Program-made: the position numbers and the translations under genes
The notes under the pieces: model-generated
The model's input: the letters and a program-made list of their open reading frames with translations, nothing else
Database searches by the model: none
What the model was told of the DNA's origin: nothing
Origin: Porpolomopsis calyptriformis
Taxonomy: Eukaryota; Basidiomycota; Agaricomycetes; Agaricales; Hygrophoraceae
DNA length: 64,000 nt
Assembly: GCA_951640195.1 (NCBI GenBank)
Contig: OX621164.1
Span: forward strand, 2,647,098-2,711,097
Direction: 5' to 3'
Shown: positions 1-13,003 of the stretch, piece by piece
Layout of the letters: each line of letters begins with the position of its first letter
How positions within the stretch are numbered: the stretch's first letter is position 1

Positions 1-208
1 GGAGAGATAAGTACGGTGATAAAACCGAGCGAGCTGGCGAGTTGAGCGAGTAGGATTGCGAGAGGAGAGACGTGAGCGATTGGGGGGGACATGAAGGGAA
101 TGAGGAAGGAAAAAGAGAAAATGGTGCCATGTTTTATATGTTTGCAACCACCATCACGACGTCATTTTTTCACACGGAATTAAAATTATTATTATTTATC
201 CGATCTTT

Positions 209-729
209 TCATCCGACGAATCTGAGTGCATCCGCATGTACATAATATTTGGCGACCTCTCCTGTCTTGGTGACCGGTGCACTCGGATCGGGTACAAGCA
301 TGAACGTCTGGCTGAACACACGGGGTTGGCCATCGATGCTTTTCGACGGGGTCGAGGCTGGGTTCCCAGCTGGCCCAAGACCGTGAATGACACTCCCCGA
401 AACAGTCACGAGAAGCGATGGTGGCTGACTCCCTGGTCCAGAGTTGAGCGGGGAGCGAGCTAAGATCTTGATGGCAAACCTGGTATGGGATGACAATCCA
501 GACACTGCACATCGTGCTTCGTCCTCGGCATATTCTCTATGAGCGTCCGAACACCCTCGATCCCTTGATACGGCTTTCCGTTCCAAGTAAGGGAAGACGA
601 TGATCGATAAAACTTGGGGATGTCCACCGTCCGTGTGGTGGAGTCGTATGCGTTGTAGAACACACGGGTGAAGTGATCAGCTGCTCGAGTTGAGATTTCG
701 ACGCTGGATAACGAATAAGCGACTAACAT
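209..729 (-). CDS. NTF2-like mRNA export factor (NXT1/Mtr2 type)
   Basis: This encodes a small NTF2-fold protein resembling NXT1, the partner of the NXF1/Mex67 mRNA export receptor at the nuclear pore. The first visible exon carries the segment STRAADHFTRVFYNAYDS and the core LTWNGKPYQGIEGV, which matches NXT1 in order and spacing. It ends in a DCHPIP segment like NXT1 VDCQPV. An intron of about 46 bases near 461-505 joins it to a second exon (LLVTVSGSVIHG, then FSQTFMLVPD, ending at 209), which is the second half of the fold. The start is uncertain: ATG at 729 is the first in frame, but a short upstream exon with ATG at 799 is possible. The assignment rests on fold-level similarity of a short protein. 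Confidence 0.72.
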
Positions 730-866
730 CAACAAGACCGAGCAGCAAAACAAACTCGTTCGGAGAAAGACTCGGTTTCACTGCCTGATTCATGGCCATC
801 TCGACTCGCAGAAAGGAGTTGAGAGCTGAGAAGGATATTATATTATGTAATTCATTAACCCTAACC

Positions 867-1823
867 TTAAAAGCCGCCCAGCGCGATCACCGTGTCCCGA
901 CCGATCACTTCCGTTCCGAGGTGTTTGCACTCCGGTATCTTTCGAAAATATAGATTAGCAACGTAGCCAGGATGGAGGCCAAAACTCGCCTTTACCAGCC
1001 CATACCCGACTCCATCTTGTCCCACAAATGTCGGCGCAACCGTTACAATCACCGTGTTCACCAGTCTTTCCGCAAGAAATGATCCGATCATCTTGGCCCC
1101 ACCTTCCGCCATGACGGAGCGGATCCCCAGGTTGTGGAGGGTTTCAAGTACCGCAGGGATCGACAATCGTCCTGTAAATTAGTCTTCGGCATTTTGTAAG
1201 GCCATGTGGTTGATCACGGACCATTCTCGGTCGGGACTGTCAATATCTTCGCCCCAGCTTCCTCCAATGCCCGTCTACGTTTCAACTTTTCACCCTCTTC
1301 CAATCCCAACACCAAGTCTGAGGAAGAAGAACAAACAATCCACGGTGGTCTTCCTCGCCCCTCCTTGAAGTTTAGCAGCAATTTGCTTCTCACAGGCATC
1401 CGAAGCCGACTATCGAGGATGACCGGTTGAGGCAGTCTTCCCGGCGCTCCAGCAGGAAGGTGTCGAGCTAAGGACACACAACCATTCGTATTTGACAATC
1501 TGCACAACACGGCAACGCACTATTGAGCTGCGGATCATCGTTGATGGCGGTGCCGATACCGACCAGAATGGCATCGTGCATCGTCCTCATCCTGGCTTTT
1601 GATGTTGACACTCTCCGAGGTTGAGACGAGGTGGAACACACCAATGGGTCATCACCATGCTCTCTCTCCCACTTAATATAAGCTGCTTCCCATCCTTTCC
1701 TGCAATTTTTCCATCCAGAGACTGAGCAAACGTGAGCGTAACCCGAGGAAATCTGTCTGCTTTATCCCCACTTCTGGGTTGTTGCTGTAGCACCTTCAGT
1801 AACTCTGGAGGACTGATGGACAT
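867..1823 (-). CDS. RIB7: RIB7, 2,5-diamino-6-ribosylamino-pyrimidinone 5'-phosphate reductase
   Basis: This is the fungal RibD-type reductase of riboflavin biosynthesis, which reduces the ribosyl side chain of the pyrimidine intermediate with NADPH. Four exons can be joined by clean GT-AG introns. They give, in order, PRVTLTFAQSLDGKIAG, ESMVMTHW, MRTMHDAILVGIGTAINDDP, a variable middle ending KILTVPTENG, then IRSVMAEGGAKMIGSFL and VTVAPTFVGQDGVGYG. These are the family signatures across the whole protein. Stop at 867. I chose ATG at 1823 because it leaves a short leader before the conserved PRVTLTFAQS block; a longer in-frame start (1916) would overlap the divergent ISC1 gene. No damage is visible. 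Confidence 0.93.
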
Positions 1824-1859
1824 CTTGTTGCCAAATACGATCATACAACCTTTAGCAGC
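1824..1859. promoter_or_regulatory. Very short divergent intergenic space between RIB7 and ISC1
   Basis: The chosen start codons of RIB7 (minus strand, 1823) and ISC1 (plus strand, 1860) are only 36 bases apart. Both 5' leaders and any shared promoter must overlap the coding sequence of the partner gene. No TATA box is visible. The spacing depends on both start choices being right. Confidence 0.5.
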
Positions 1860-3398
1860 ATGTCCGAGCATCAGCTTCGCATTTTGAGCTTCAATTGCTG
1901 GTATGTCCCATTTCATTCTTCGTCTTTCATTCTATCACATCGGTTTGACCTCCAGGGGCCTCATGTTTTTCTCCAAAGACCGACAGGAGCGTATTGCCGG
2001 ACTCGCTCGTCGACTCTCACAGTCCGATCACGATATCATCGCCCTGCAAGAGCTTTGGGTCTACGCCGACTTCAAACATATCAAAGAAAGCGTCGAAAAG
2101 CTCCTACCCTATGCCAAATTCTTCTACAGGTCACTTTCGTCTCCCCTCTTCTGTCCTTGCCTAATCTATGCCATGCCGTCCAAAGCGGTGCGCTGGGAGC
2201 AGGACTCGCTCTGTTTTCTCGGTTCCCTATCATCGAAACCTCGGTTCACCCGTACTCCCTGAATGGAGCACCGATCGACGTCGCAGCTGGTGACTGGTTT
2301 GTCGGAAAGGCCGCCGCTTCAATTGTCATCCACCACCCCGTCCTCGGCGAAGTGCAAATATTCAATACTCATGTGAGTTATCACTCTGTTCCGTCTCCCC
2401 AGCCTTAACAACACACTCCTTCAAGCTCTTTGCGAAAGGAGGCGAGGATGGACCAGAATACAACAGGGCTCACCGTCTAGTAAACGCATGGGAGTTCGCG
2501 AAATTGGCGCGGCATGCTGCCAATCTTGGACGATATGTCATTGCAGTAAGCCATCTCTCCGCCTTGCCGTTCTCCATCACTCATTTTCATACAGGCAGGA
2601 GATTTTAACAGCATCCCAACCACTCTCCCCATGACTATCATCCGTGACCACGCCGCCCTGACAGACTGTTGGTCCATCACTCACCCGAACACGAACCTCC
2701 CCACCTCATCTACCACCCCCTCACCCACTCTCAACGCCATCACGACCTTTGGCATCACAGCCGACTCCCCCCTGAATACCTACTCAGCAGGAAAGCCACT
2801 CGACCCCCACGCACGTAAATACCACGGCAAGCGACTCGACTACATCTTTTACCGCCAACCTGCCCGACCTCATCCGAGCGCAGATCGAAGACTCCCCGAA
2901 TTGACGTGTACAGATTGCCAGGTCGTCCTCACAGAACGTGTCCCAGGTTACGATTTCTCGTTCTCCGATCATTTTGGCCTGGAAGCTACATTCGAGTTTG
3001 AAGATACCCAGCAGCATGTCTTTCATCTCTCAGCTCGCGACGGCTCTTCGGACCCTCGACCTCAGAATTCTCCATCCCTCTCCATCACCTCCGTCACCGA
3101 GACTACCCTCGCACTGTCCAGCTGCTATCAATTCTCTCTCCGCCGTTCCCGCGGAGAGCTCACCATCTTTGTCTTATGCCTCCTCCTTCTGTTGGCGTTC
3201 GTCGTCGGGTCGGCATGGTTCCCCCATCCATGGATCAACCCTTTCATCTTGCTGATCACCATTTTCATCTCTTGGCTTGCAACGACGATGCTTTATGAAG
3301 GATTCATATATGGAAAATGGGAACGCAATGCGCTCACAAGTGCCCTAGAAGATTTGGAGATATATAAAAAAGCTGTCGAACTGCAGCACGAGATGTAG
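1860..3398 (+). CDS. ISC1: ISC1, inositol phosphosphingolipid phospholipase C
   Basis: This is a neutral-sphingomyelinase-type enzyme that hydrolyses inositol phosphosphingolipids to ceramide. Five exons read through: RILSFNCW; KDRQERIAGLARRL with DIIALQELW; GAGLALFSRFPI and GDWFVGKAA; LFAKGGEDGPEYNRAHRLV; and ATG-containing AAGDFNSIPTTLPM onward. The DNase-I-like catalytic signatures GDFNS and SDHFGLEA (near 2970) are present. The C-terminus carries two hydrophobic segments (about 3160-3290) ending in a short charged tail, as in yeast Isc1, where they anchor the protein to membranes. Introns of 50-60 bases interrupt it at about 1902, 2129, 2371 and 2546. It is intact and lies head-to-head with RIB7. 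Confidence 0.93.
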
Positions 3399-3559
3399 AC
3401 GTTACGTAGACACTTGGATTCCAGGGATACAGATTATAAGTCAAGTATGTAGCCAACCAGAGGGAATCATAATGCTATTTAATCGTACAATTATTAAGAG
3501 GCAGGTGATTGCCGGGGAAGAAGGTAGCAATGTAGAACAGACACAGAATGGTGACAATG

Positions 3560-5873
3560 TCATGATGGTTTGAACGTGAGAGTTTGATTTGCTGGGCCAG
3601 AATTCGCCCATTCATTAACCAGAGAGGTAATGTCCGGATGACTCGCGTTCGAACGTCGAATTAATGGTGACGGTGGTGGAGAAGTCACCGACGACATTCC
3701 GAATATCGAGGGACGAAGATGGCTGGGCTTGGGCTGTTCAGGTTCGGCGCGTAAGGGTTGATTCGAAGGTGCACGGTGGTGATTCATAACGCGGACAGGC
3801 GGTGTAGATTGGGGTAAAATTACAGAAAGTGCCGACTTGAGGCGACGCATGATGGATATTTCTTCGTCAGATGAGAGAGGAGGGGAAGACAGAGTCGCTC
3901 GTTTCGATGGATCATCGTCATCAGTCACATCCACATCTCCACCGTCGTGTGTAGGAGACCAGACCTTGGAACGGCCCCAGCTAGGATAAGCCTTTGGGCT
4001 AGACAGTTCATCACTGTCGCTTTCGGTACGTTCACCGTCATCCGCTTCCAGTTTGTCCTTGACTTCTAGAATGCCAGATGCGGTTTCTACTCCGTCACCG
4101 CTAACCACACAAGCTTTCTCGTTGTCAATCTCAGTTTCGAGAACAGCCTCTGCGGCGCCATCAAGTTGCTGAGGTGACTGGCTTTGGACCTGCGGCAGGG
4201 TATTGCGCACGAAATCCCGACAGGATTTGAACGACCGCTCGGCTGCTTCCAAGAAGGGATACGCTTGGAACACATGGATCTGTGAAGCTTGGTTAGTAAA
4301 CAGTTCTACGGAATAACCAGAGAGAGATTCACAGCATCCTCATATAGCTCATGGCGAACTTGGACGCCCGATAATGTTGCCTTGTGTGCCAGTAGAGTAA
4401 TCTCGTCTCTGAGTACCTCTGCATCCCCCACCTGAATGAGTAGAGGAGGAAGATCGTGGAAATCCCCAAAGAGAGGACTCGCGTATGGGTGAGTTATGTA
4501 TTTTTCCATGTGGTCACCAAGGTATAATGCGACGGGATTCATGTGGTCGTCTGGCGCAGGAAACGAGAGGACATCGAATGGAGCGTTACTATCCCATGAA
4601 TCACAGCTCATTGTCAAGTCTACATTAGAGAGTAAGCTTATTTGGACGTGGTAGGATAGAGGCCACATGCAACGCACCGACCCAGGGAGACATCAGGATG
4701 GCACCGGCGGGTAATGGGTATTCGTTATCTCTCAGGTACATTAACAACGCAAGAGAGAGACCACCACCAGCACTATCGCCAGCAATGATTATATTTTCTG
4801 GAGGAATGTGGAGATCGTCGACCAGTCGGAGGTATCCGCTGACAACGTCATGGAGTGGGCCTGGGAACCGAGTTTCGGGTGCCAGTCGATAATCCAAAGC
4901 TGCGATGAGAACGGATGAGACGGTATGTACCAAACCACAAGCGGAGACATACCAAAAACGCGAGCATCGGTATATTTGGACAAGGGTATGGAGATTAACC
5001 TCTGATTAGCAGCACTTGACAAATAATAAGCGCCTTGGGGTTGACAGCGCATTAGAAAGACACGTGAACGAGAAGGGTAACGGCATACCCCCATGAATGT
5101 AAAGTATCACTCGTTCCTTCTTTTTTGCAGGAGGGTTTGAAGAACGGGCACCCTCTGGGGAATCCTCCTTGCCGTTGCGGGTGGCCTTCCATTCTGACTG
5201 CAACCTCTGCCATGTTTTCTTGCCTACCACCCACTCTCCCGAAAGCTCTCGAGAGCCGGTCTCTAGCGAGTCAAACTGTGCAAGGATGCCTCTCAGGTTT
5301 CTTCTTCGCACTCGGAAGGTTACAGGCGAGACCAAGGCGTCAGAAGGGAGAGGAACAAGACCGGCGATACTCATCAACATTCGGACCATAGCCTGTACGT
5401 CATTAAGATGAAGAACATGTGGACGACAAGGAGAGTGACCCACGACATCGACGAGAGCTGTGTGTCTGGCAGCACCACGCATGAAACTGGTTATAATCGT
5501 TATCTCGATGCCCCAAGATTTCTTACGCGGACCCCAAATGTGGTGCGAGAGGACATCTCCAGTAATCTCAGTGGCTAGCGGTCGGTGTATTAGGGATGAA
5601 AGAGGGAGAAGCAGATGACGAACCTTTTGATGCAGCAATTAAGCCGTACCTCCAAAGATCCCAGAATCGGATGGGTTGGGTCTCTCGCTGTTTTAAGCTG
5701 GGATTAAGACGGGCGGATGGTGGGGGGATGCCAGGAGTTGAATAATAATGAAGTAGAGCAGAAGGAGACCTCTTCAACGGCGAGGCTGGTGGATCAGGTT
5801 CGTTAGAGCGAGGAAATGGCCATGAAAGGGAGATTGTCATGGTTGAGGGGTGAAAGAGAGAGCTAAGGACCAT
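3560..5873 (-). CDS. Alpha/beta hydrolase fold-3 protein (HSL family)
   Basis: This is an esterase/lipase-like hydrolase of the hormone-sensitive-lipase group. Exons joined by short introns give a basic N-terminus, the oxyanion signature RVILYIHGG (near 5110), then ALDYRLAPETRFPGPLHD and the nucleophile elbow IIAGDSAGGG (near 4775). The acid segment LLIQVGDAEVLRDE follows near 4420. The histidine is expected at the junction into the last exon, which begins HVFQAYPFL (near 4270). A C-terminal extension of more than 200 residues is acidic, serine-rich and predicted disordered, and is not part of the catalytic fold. Start at 5873 is the first in-frame ATG. The substrate cannot be told; a membrane-associated lipid or sterol ester is plausible for the family. 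Confidence 0.85.
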
Positions 5874-6921
5874 GTTGGGGAAGAAACATTAAAGGGGAAA
5901 ATAGATTATTTGGTGATTTCATCATCGACTGTCACGGAACATGCAACAACCCGAAAGGTTTCTTTGCATCTTGTCTTCCAACTCAACCTTCCTCGCTCTT
6001 AGCGAGAACCCGAGCATGACATAGAAGCGATCCAATTCCGTCGAACAGACACAGCTTTGAGGGTCAGCCAGCACAGCGAGTTTCTCGTTACCGTTGTCAA
6101 TTATGCAAGTGTTTCGGCGTTGGGATCCCTACTACTTTGGACATGAGATCCTTGAAATGAAATACCCGAAACGTTATTGTAGACAACGGAAAGCTGCAGA
6201 TCACCACCCGAACAAGGTCCTGGGCACCGCGGGTGGCGGTTTTGCCTACCTCATGCTCAAGAATAAAGTTGGAAATGATGTAACCCGACGTAAGATCTCT
6301 CTTGCTCCGTCCGTTGTTCGTTCCCTTCCCCGTCAGGCTCTTTCTTAGATATTTTGTAGCAACTATCACGCCCGGAGGCAGGCGTGACTTTGGCGCCTAC
6401 ACCAGACGGTTCGCAAGGACAGTACTATTGTGAGGCTAAGCATTCCACAAGCAGGTCCTAGCTATCTGTGAGAAGCGTTGGCCCGACAATCTCATCCACT
6501 TGAGGGGAAATAGAGTAGTTCCTAATGCGGATCTGAATGCGGGGTACGGACCGTCCTCTCTCGTTAATGATCATCCATGGATCGCTCTCAGTCACAAGGA
6601 CGATTTCACGGAACGGAATCCCGAGCAGGGACAGGTGGATCGTAACTTATTTCAGTATCTTCTCGATGAAGTTCGTGTGGCAATGTTCAGGCACCCTACG
6701 CAAATGTTTGACATCCCCAAGATATATCCGATACAATTAGAGTTCAATAGAATATCTAGTCAATACAAGCACTTGGAATGCTCCGCTGAGGCAGCAATGC
6801 CAGATGGAAAGACAACTTTTGAAACATGAGCGCAACATCGGCAGATTGCCACAACCAGGTCCGCAGAAGACATCCAGAACGAAGTGCGGTCAAAAGCACC
6901 GAAGAGGCCGAGTCGTACCTG
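5874..6921. other. Intergenic stretch with weak unassigned ORFs
   Basis: This lies between the hydrolase and the 3' end of methionine aminopeptidase 2. Two plus-strand open frames (6109-6348 and 6500-6829, about 80 and 110 codons) could be exons of one small gene; the second contains a reasonable-looking stretch around HPWIALSHKDDF. I do not recognise any domain and find no convincing splice pair linking them, so I do not call a gene. If a gene exists it converges on MAP2. Confidence 0.3.
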
Positions 6922-8678
<1,757 letters not shown>

Positions 8679-8711
8679 TGAATGTGGCTGAGTCAAGGAA
8701 CCAATAAGGGA

Positions 8712-9296
8712 ATGCCCAACTCTCGATTCCCGATGAAGACTTTTGGACCTTACAGGGACGCACTGAAGGCCATCTCTCTTCGTACAGGAACTCCTTTACC
8801 ATCCCTTCTCGTCTCATTTGCCGTGCTCCATGAGTTAACCTCAATAGCGCCCCTCGTCGGGATCTTCTTTGGGGCACGCTTTCTTGGTGTCGGGGAGCGT
8901 ATAGTCCGCGAAGTTACCGAAAATTCCACTACGGGAGATTCCGGGTGGGCCAGAGAGAAATGCAGGATGCTGGCGGAGGATGGTGAGAAATGGGCAACCA
9001 GAGTGGGCATGAAGTATGGCATTTTCGGATTCCAGGAGAATCAAGATGTTGGTGAAAAATATCCACGATATGATTCTGGACGGATAGCTGGGGACGTAGC
9101 TAACGCCGTTGTAGCATACGGAGTGACAAAGGTACAGTATATACATCCTTTTGTCACCCCATTCTGACCTCAGTGGTATTCTCGCCAGGCCCTGATACCG
9201 CTCAGAATTGGTCTCTCGTTGTATCTCTCACCTTCCTTTTCTCGACGCGTGCTCGACCCATGTCGTATAGCTGTGATGCGTGTGTTCAAGCCTTGA
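8712..9296 (+). CDS. FAM210/DUF1279 family mitochondrial membrane protein
   Basis: The core reads LLVSFAVLHELTSIAPLVGIFF followed by GARFLGVGERIV, then VGMKYGIFGF and AGDVANAVVAYGVTK. This is the DUF1279 (FAM210A/B) signature, with hydrophobic segments in both halves. An intron at about 9130-9189 leads to a last exon starting ALIPLRIGLSLYLSP and ending at 9296. Family members sit in the inner mitochondrial membrane; yeast NAT2 carries the same domain. I place the start at the internal ATG at 8712. An upstream ATG at 8682 would lie three bases from the MAP2 start codon. The biochemical role of the family is poorly defined. Confidence 0.8.
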
Positions 9297-9956
9297 GCTG
9301 GCAACGCATCGGTAAGAATAATCTCTGTGGTTAATTCGGATTATAGACTCGAAACATGCAATAATTTTAGAGAAAGCACCGGCCGTCTCTTCGGCCCTCT
9401 TGACTCTAGAATTGCTGGAAGCAAATTCGGCGGAGGGACGCCGTCAAATTTCTCTAGGCTGTCCGGTGATACAACAGGCTAACACCATGCGAGAATGGCA
9501 TGTTACTGTTCATGGTACATCTTCCTCTTTTCCTCCAGTGATTCCATCCGCTTCGTTCTCGGCCCTCTCCCTGAATCGTTACAATGCCCACTAGTCCCTC
9601 AGATTTGCGCACAGAAAGTCGCACACGATGGAAATCACCTCAAAGTGGGGGTTAACCTGAAACGGCTACTTAACAAAAGGCCGGAGATATGATCTATCGG
9701 TAAGTCCATAAACCCATGGGAAAGTATACCTAAGCATACAACTTAGACGGTATCAGTAATTTGCTTCCCTTGACGAGCCAGTAAAGATGAGGGTGCACAA
9801 GGATTTTGCACAGAAGGCCACTCGTAACTCTTGCCCTTTCCTGACTTTGGTCCACTGTTCTAACACTTGTTATCAGACACAGCTGTCCCTATGAACACAG
9901 CACGTATCAAGCGCCTCTTCTGTATGCCTTGTTTCTGACTTCGTGTACAGATCGAG
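9297..9956. other. Unassigned stretch before the H+-ATPase paralogue
   Basis: Open plus-strand frames around 9400-9690 look weakly protein-coding (for example TMREWHVTVHG, and later VPQICAQKVAHDGNHLKVGVNLKRLLN), with a possible intron near 9513. I recognise no family and could not join the pieces in one frame. It may be a small hypothetical gene, a decayed gene or leader sequence. No first exon for the downstream ATPase could be found here. Confidence 0.3.
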
Positions 9957-12900
9957 TTGAAGGCAGAGGATATCTATGACAAGGAAAAAGTTGACTTAGA
10001 AGACATCGTTATCGGAGATGTGTTCAAACTTCTCCAATGTGATGACATGGGTCTTTCATCTGAAGAATCCGCTCGTCGTCTTGAGCTCTTCGGCCTCAAC
10101 AAGCTCGAATCGGAGGAACAAAATCCCTTGCTTCACGTATGGCATCCGTCCGTTTATTTGCCTTCTTTATAACTCTATTCCAGTTCCTGAGTTTTATGTG
10201 GAACCCTTTGTCTTGGGTTCTGGAAGCCGCGGCATTTGTCGCTATCGCACTCTCAAACGGAAATGGTGAACCCCCCGACTGGGAAGTTTTCACCGGGATT
10301 GTACTTTTACTGTTCGTCAACGCGACCATTGGTTTCTATGAAGAGCGAGATGCTGGAAATGCTATCAAAGCCCTGATGGACACACTCGCACCGAAAGCCA
10401 AAGTTATGCGAGATGGTACTTGGTCAGAGGTCGAGTCTGCTATTCTCGTCCCGGGAGACATGATCTCGTTCAGTGTTGGTGATATCATCCCCGCCGATTG
10501 TCGTCTTACCGAGGCCATCAATGTTTTCATCGATCAGGCCGCTCTCACAGGTGAATCACTCCCTCAGAACAAGAATGCGAGCGATAATTGTTTCTCGTAC
10601 GTTTCCTGTTATCTCTCTTATAATCAAATGTTCAAGAGGATCATCGGCAGTGGTTCCACTTGTAAACAGGGTGAAGGTGTGGGCATTGTTATTTCAACCG
10701 GTCGTAATACATTTTTCGGTCGCGCTGCTTTCCTTGTCGGACATGGCGACATCATTGGTCATCTTGAGAAGATTCTTGCCCAGATCGGATCATTCTGCCT
10801 TGTCGCTGTTAGCCTTTTCGTGCTCCTCGAAATTCTTATTCTCTATCCTAGATTCCACTTCCAGTACCGTCGCGGTCTTGAAAACATTCTGGTCCTTTTA
10901 ATCGGCGGTATTCCGATTTCCATGCCCACCGTCCTGTCCGTCACGCTCGCCGTCGGTGCTCAACAGTTGGCTAAACATAAGGCTATTGTCACACGCGTTG
11001 CTGCCATCGAGGAGTTGGCCGGGGTCACTATTTTGTGTTGTGACAAGAAGCCCACTCTTACTACTAATAGACTCACTGTTGATAAGGAAGCCATTTGTAC
11101 TTATGGCCCGTTCGCTGCTGAGGAAGTTATTCTTCTCGCCGCTTACGCCTCGCGCATCGTAAACCAGGATGCTATCGATACGTCTATCATCCAAGCCGTC
11201 GGTGATGTCTCTCGTGCGCGTGATGGAATCACTCTCCTTGATTTTCAACCATTTGATCCTGTCAACCCGCGTACGGAAATCACCTACCGCGAAGAGTCCT
11301 CTGGAAAGCTCAGGCGAGTCACCAAAGGCATGGTCGGGACAATCTTCGAATTATGTACACGCAATAATACAGAGGAGCTGGAAAACAGAGTCGAGGATGA
11401 CGTCGAGGCATTTGCCACACATGGTCTGCGAGCACTTGCTGTTGCATACGAAGAGCTGGACGGGCATGGCCACGAGACTGAAGGCAATGGATTCGAATTT
11501 ATCGGCCTTCTCCCAATCCTCGACCCTCCCCGTGACGATACCCGGCGGGCAATCAACGACACAATCACTTTGGGCGTCAAAGTCAAAATGGTAACAGATG
11601 ATCAACTCGCCATCGCAAAGGAAGTTGGCCTTCGCATTGGCCTTGGCGACGACATGTATCCACGCCGGGCACTTGAAGTTGGTCCTCTGTGGGGAGGAAA
11701 ACATGCATCCTTCGACGAGATGATCATGGATGCTGACGGATTTGCTGGAGTTTTTCCGGAACAGAAGGATGAGATCGTGAGCCATTTCCACCGGCTTGGC
11801 CACTTGTGTGCTATTACTGGCGACGGTGCCAATGACGCTCCCGCTCTTTCTCGCGCCAGGGTTGGTATCGCTGTTGAGGGCGCCACTGACGCGGTTCGTG
11901 GTACTGCTGATATTGTGCTTACAGAACCAGGTCTCTCCACTATTGTGCACGCTATCCGCGGCTCGCGCATTATATTCCAACGTATGAGGAGTTATTCCAT
12001 TTATGCGTGTGCGGTTGCTATTCGGATCGTTGTGTGCTTTGCAATCCTGGTCTTCGCGTACCAGTTCGAGTTCCCTTCATTCATGATCCTGGTCATGGCT
12101 CTTCTTAACGACAGCATCATCGTGACCCTCTCAGCTGACTGTGTCCTCCCGTCCATGACACCTGATAGCTGGGATCTGACTGAAATCTTTTCTTACTCTA
12201 TTGCTTATGGGTTATACCTCACCCTTTCCACGTAGGCGTTCATCCTCACGCTCTTTGTCTTACAGAGACTGATATCAGTCCATGTTCTAGGGTTACCCTG
12301 GTCGTTGTTGTCTTTCAGACCACTTTTTTCCAGGACACATTGGGCGCCAGTCTCTCAAATCCCCCCGGTCAACCTGTTGCTGTAAACGATCCTCAACTTC
12401 ATATGATTGTCTACCTTCAAGTTTCAATCATTTCCCAAGCCCTTATCTTTGTGACTCGTTCACATGGATTTTTCTTTAGGGAACGTCCTTCGTACGCCTT
12501 GGTGGTCGCCTTTTGCATCGCGCAGCTTGTGTCTTCTATTATCGCAGCTTTTGGTAATTGGAGCTTTGCCAACATCCATCCCATCTCTGGTCGTTGGATC
12601 GGTATCGTCTGGGTTTGGGTAAGATGGGATTTGTCAAAGATAACTTGAGTTGATCTCAACCATCTTTACAACACAGAATCTTCTCTGGTTCATCCCTCTC
12701 GACTGGATCAAATTTTCCATGAAAGCCACTGTCATTAAATATGTTCGTAACCGCAGTCCCCTGCCTCTCAAGCCAGTTCATGGGGAAGGGAGGGTCCCTA
12801 TGACTCGCACTCAGTCTCGTGCTGCTTCCATTCAACAGTCGTCTTATTGTAATCGTGTCTCTTTCATCAAGCGAGCTGCTCGGAAGGTCGGGCTCGGTCA

Positions 12901-13003
12901 GAAGGTTTTCATGCAACCCGACGAGCTGCAGAGATTCGTAAATTTCCAAATTCACCACGTCGGCTCAACCTTAACGCATAACCCCAGTCGTTCCACTGGG
13001 TAG
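9957..13003 (+). CDS. Plasma-membrane H+-ATPase (PMA1-like) paralogue with altered catalytic motifs
   Basis: This is a P-type (IIIA) proton pump paralogue. Exons: LKAEDIYDKEKVDLED; intron 10137-10183; a long exon with FMWNPLSWVLEAAAFVAIAL, QAALTGESLPQ and ITGDGANDAPAL (in-frame intron 10597-10650); intron 12232-12290; TTFFQD to GIVWVW; intron 12619-12676; IPLDWIKF to the end, including the C-terminal regulatory-type segment SRAASIQQSSY. Length and topology are normal. The phosphorylation loop, CSDKTGTLTT in active pumps, is CCDKKPTLTT here (aspartate codon at 11042), and MVTGDQ is MVTDDQ (11594-11602). The phosphorylated Asp remains but invariant Thr and Gly are lost, so ATP-driven transport is doubtful. 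The usual first coding exon and start codon were not found. It is either an inactive but maintained paralogue or an early pseudogene. Confidence 0.85.

Noticed and set aside
855..875. CCCTAA-type telomere-like sequence near 860 and 15880
   Set aside because: Single isolated motifs only, within gene-rich DNA; no telomeric array.
12232..12290. In-frame TAG after LYLTLST as a nonsense mutation in the H+-ATPase paralogue
   Set aside because: It lies in an intron starting GTAGGC and ending TTCTAG; splicing restores STVTLVVVVFQTTFF in frame and matches the family.
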